DNA of 6,855 bases from Bacilli bacterium. GTDB lineage: Bacteria; Bacillota_I; Bacilli_A; ML615J-28; CAG-698. Shown here one piece after another: positions 5,564 through 6,855 of this stretch; within the stretch, counting starts at the first letter, position 1, and the number at the start of each line of letters is the position of its first letter. Made by a program: the position numbers and the translations under genes. The notes beneath the pieces were generated by a model. The model was not told the origin of the DNA. It worked only from the letters and a program-made list of their open reading frames with translations, and made no database searches. The stretch is from the NCBI GenBank assembly GCA_028693885.1, contig JAQUUM010000063.1, forward strand, positions 1 to 6,855, given 5' to 3'.

Positions 5564-6458
5564 ATTCTTTCTTCCTTACAAAATAATCTATTGTATTATT
5601 AAACCAATCTTCGTTATTTGTATTCTTTTTCTTAGCTAATTCTAAATGTTTTTTTGTTAGCAATCCTTCTTTTTGATATAAGAAAAGCAAGTTTCTGATG
5701 ATTTTCAAATACCCTATCCAATGAAATGATTTTTCAGAATATTTTGAATTAAATATGTTTTCATCTATATTTAACATCTCATCCAAAGTAACTACTGAAT
5801 CCAAATTAAATGCAAATTCTTTCAATCCTCTAGATAGCCCTTTATTATATGGACATACATCTTGACAAATATCACATCCATAGTAATTAGACATTTTTTC
5901 TAACAAATCAAACCTATTTGTTTTAGATTGGTTAAGATATGATATACAATTTTTTCTATTATAACCATTTTCTAAAGCATTCGTAGGACACTCAATCACA
6001 CACTTATTACATTCAATACATTTTTTAAAATCAAAATCGTCATATTTTTCAAATTGATAATCAGATAGTACTTCCCCAATAACGTTATATGAACCATTTT
6101 TAGAAATCAATAAATTATTTAAGCCCATTATACCCAATCCTGCTTTTATAGCTATTTGCTTTTCATCTAAAAAAGAGTTATCTACTAATATCTCAACTTT
6201 TCCAATTTCACCTAACTCAGTTAAGAAAAGTTCGATTTCTCTTTTTACAATTTTATGATAATCTACCCCATAAGATAACTTAGCAGGCAAATAATTATAT
6301 TTTTGAGTTTTACTATCGTAAGGGAATATAAAAACTATAACGCTTTTTACCCAATTAAACTTTGATTCCTCAATAATATTGTTTTTTAAAAACTCCTTAG
6401 AAAACTTTATAATACCAAAATCATATTTATTTTTTAATTTTTTAATTTTATCTAACAT
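5553..6458 (-). CDS. queG: Epoxyqueuosine reductase, short form
   Basis: Catalyses the last step of queuosine synthesis, reducing epoxyqueuosine to queuosine at the wobble position of GUN-anticodon tRNAs. The known family needs cobalamin and two [4Fe-4S] clusters. The 301-residue product shows LSYGVDYHKIVKRE (61-74), VDNSFLDEKQIAIKAGLG (92-109, with D93 at the place of the proposed proton donor), and NGSYNVIGEVL (121-131). Its first Fe-S motif is CIECNKCVIECP (C147, C150, C153, C157), then CISYL (C171), then GCDICQDVCPYN (C195, C198, C202). All eight cluster cysteines expected for QueG are there. It is about 80 residues shorter than E. coli QueG (379), with most of the C-terminal HEAT-like region reduced, although FHWIGYLKIIRN (245-256) survives. 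It begins 4 nt after the racemase-like gene, with only a weak AAGAG-like ribosome site, so coupling is likely. Its stop lies inside trmL. Confidence 0.9.
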   Translation of the reverse strand: MLDKIKKLKNKYDFGIIKFSKEFLKNNIIEESKFNWVKSVIVFIFPYDSKTQKYNYLPAKLSYGVDYHKIVKREIELFLTELGEIGKVEILVDNSFLDEKQIAIKAGLGIMGLNNLLISKNGSYNVIGEVLSDYQFEKYDDFDFKKCIECNKCVIECPTNALENGYNRKNCISYLNQSKTNRFDLLEKMSNYYGCDICQDVCPYNKGLSRGLKEFAFNLDSVVTLDEMLNIDENIFNSKYSEKSFHWIGYLKIIRNLLFLYQKEGLLTKKHLELAKKKNTNNEDWFNNTIDYFVRKKEYVN

Positions 6459-6462
6459 ACTC

Positions 6463-6855
6463 TTATTCTTTTATACTTTTCTCTATCATTTTATCAATAC
6501 TAATCTGATTTTCATTTATTAATGGCATAATTTGCTTGTATCTATATTTCAAATTCAACCACTTAGTTTTTTGTTTAAATTCTTTCTTTGTATCTGTAGT
6601 TATTATTATTGTTTTACCTTTATTTTTTTCGCTTGAAATTTTGTTTCTAATCACTTCAGAAATAGCATCACCACTATCAATTACAACTGTATCAGGAAAA
6701 TATTCTAAGAATTCAGTTTTTAAAGCTGTTAAGAATGGTGCACTTGGTATAATTAAATCAATTTCTTTCTTTTGCATTAATAGTGAAATATTTTCTATTT
6801 CTTCAAAAGTTTCAGAAATCTTTACATTTCCTTTATTTAAAATAGATTCAATAGT
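6463..6855 (-). CDS. Glutamate racemase-like protein lacking the catalytic Cys motif (5' part outside window)
   Basis: The frame is open to the window edge, so only the last 130 residues are seen, and the Met at 6777 is probably internal. The order of elements follows the C-terminal half of glutamate racemase (MurI/RacE). A helix (about 14-31) leads into EIDLIIPSAPFLTALK (31-46), where MurI has 'iDsLiLGCTHYPlLK'. VVIDSGDAISEV (57-68) matches 'vxlIdSGdeTArEV', and TIIITTDTKKEFKQKTKWL (82-100) matches 'hxFlTTgdxxxFxxiAxxWl'. In a gap-free alignment the catalytic Cys becomes A39, the following Thr becomes P40 and His becomes F41. There is no Cys or His anywhere in the visible part. It is therefore either a non-catalytic MurI relative or a distant Asp/Glu racemase-superfamily protein. 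It heads the visible queG-trmL cluster, with its stop 4 nt from the queG start. The assignment rests on pattern likeness by eye. Confidence 0.55.
   Translation of the reverse strand, partial: TIESILNKGNVKISETFEEIENISLLMQKKEIDLIIPSAPFLTALKTEFLEYFPDTVVIDSGDAISEVIRNKISSEKNKGKTIIITTDTKKEFKQKTKWLNLKYRYKQIMPLINENQISIDKMIEKSIKE

Noticed and set aside
6459..6462. preQ1 riboswitch upstream of queG
   Set aside because: Only 4 nt separate queG from the preceding gene, so there is no room for a leader structure.
1..6855. CRISPR array, insertion sequence, prophage or defence system
   Set aside because: No spaced direct repeats, terminal inverted repeats, transposase, integrase or known defence motifs were seen. 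Nearly all the sequence is housekeeping-type genes.

Overview
This window reads as a gene-dense stretch of chromosome from a very AT-rich bacterium of the low-GC Firmicutes/Mollicutes (Tenericutes) side. The support is the strong A+T bias, AAAGGAG-type ribosome binding sites, consensus-like TATAAT promoters, tiny intergenic gaps, and Bacillus-type core enzymes rich in Lys, Ile and Asn. TGG encodes Trp and the thymidylate synthase gene ends in TGA overlapping the next ATG. TGA is therefore a stop here, which argues against the Mycoplasma code (table 4) and fits Acholeplasma/Izemoplasma-like or Erysipelotrichia-like lineages. The exact taxon cannot be fixed from the sequence alone.

Layout: (1) 6-755, minus: an unrecognised two-pass membrane protein with a PH/GRAM-like N-terminus and an extremely Lys/Glu-rich tail. 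(2) 847-2148, minus: pyrimidine-nucleoside phosphorylase. (3) 2264-2818, plus: a histidine phosphatase, the only plus-strand gene, divergent from pdp across 115 bp that hold two back-to-back promoters. (4) 2817-2848: a near-perfect hairpin terminator between convergent genes. (5) 2834-4995, minus: a tight thyA-folA-plsC operon with its own promoter at 5016-5044. (6) 5048-6855, minus: a second cluster, read as glutamate-racemase-like gene (5' end outside the window), queG, trmL, with gaps or overlaps of a few bases.

Functional themes: ThyA makes dTMP while oxidising methylenetetrahydrofolate to dihydrofolate, and the adjacent DHFR regenerates tetrahydrofolate. The pyrimidine phosphorylase handles salvage and breakdown of thymidine and uridine. 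QueG and TrmL both modify the wobble nucleotide 34 of tRNAs and their genes overlap by 11 bp. PlsC makes phosphatidic acid for membrane lipids.

The most unusual item is the incomplete gene at the right edge. Its fold-level pattern resembles the C-terminal half of glutamate racemase (MurI), but the catalytic Cys-Thr-His motif is replaced and the visible 130 residues contain no Cys and no His. Other points of interest are four promoters with very short predicted leaders, an Arg-to-Glu change at the NADPH-phosphate contact of DHFR, and an inverted repeat lying on the promoter of the membrane-protein gene. No mobile element, CRISPR array, tRNA/rRNA gene or riboswitch was seen. No gene-free stretch exceeds about 115 bp.
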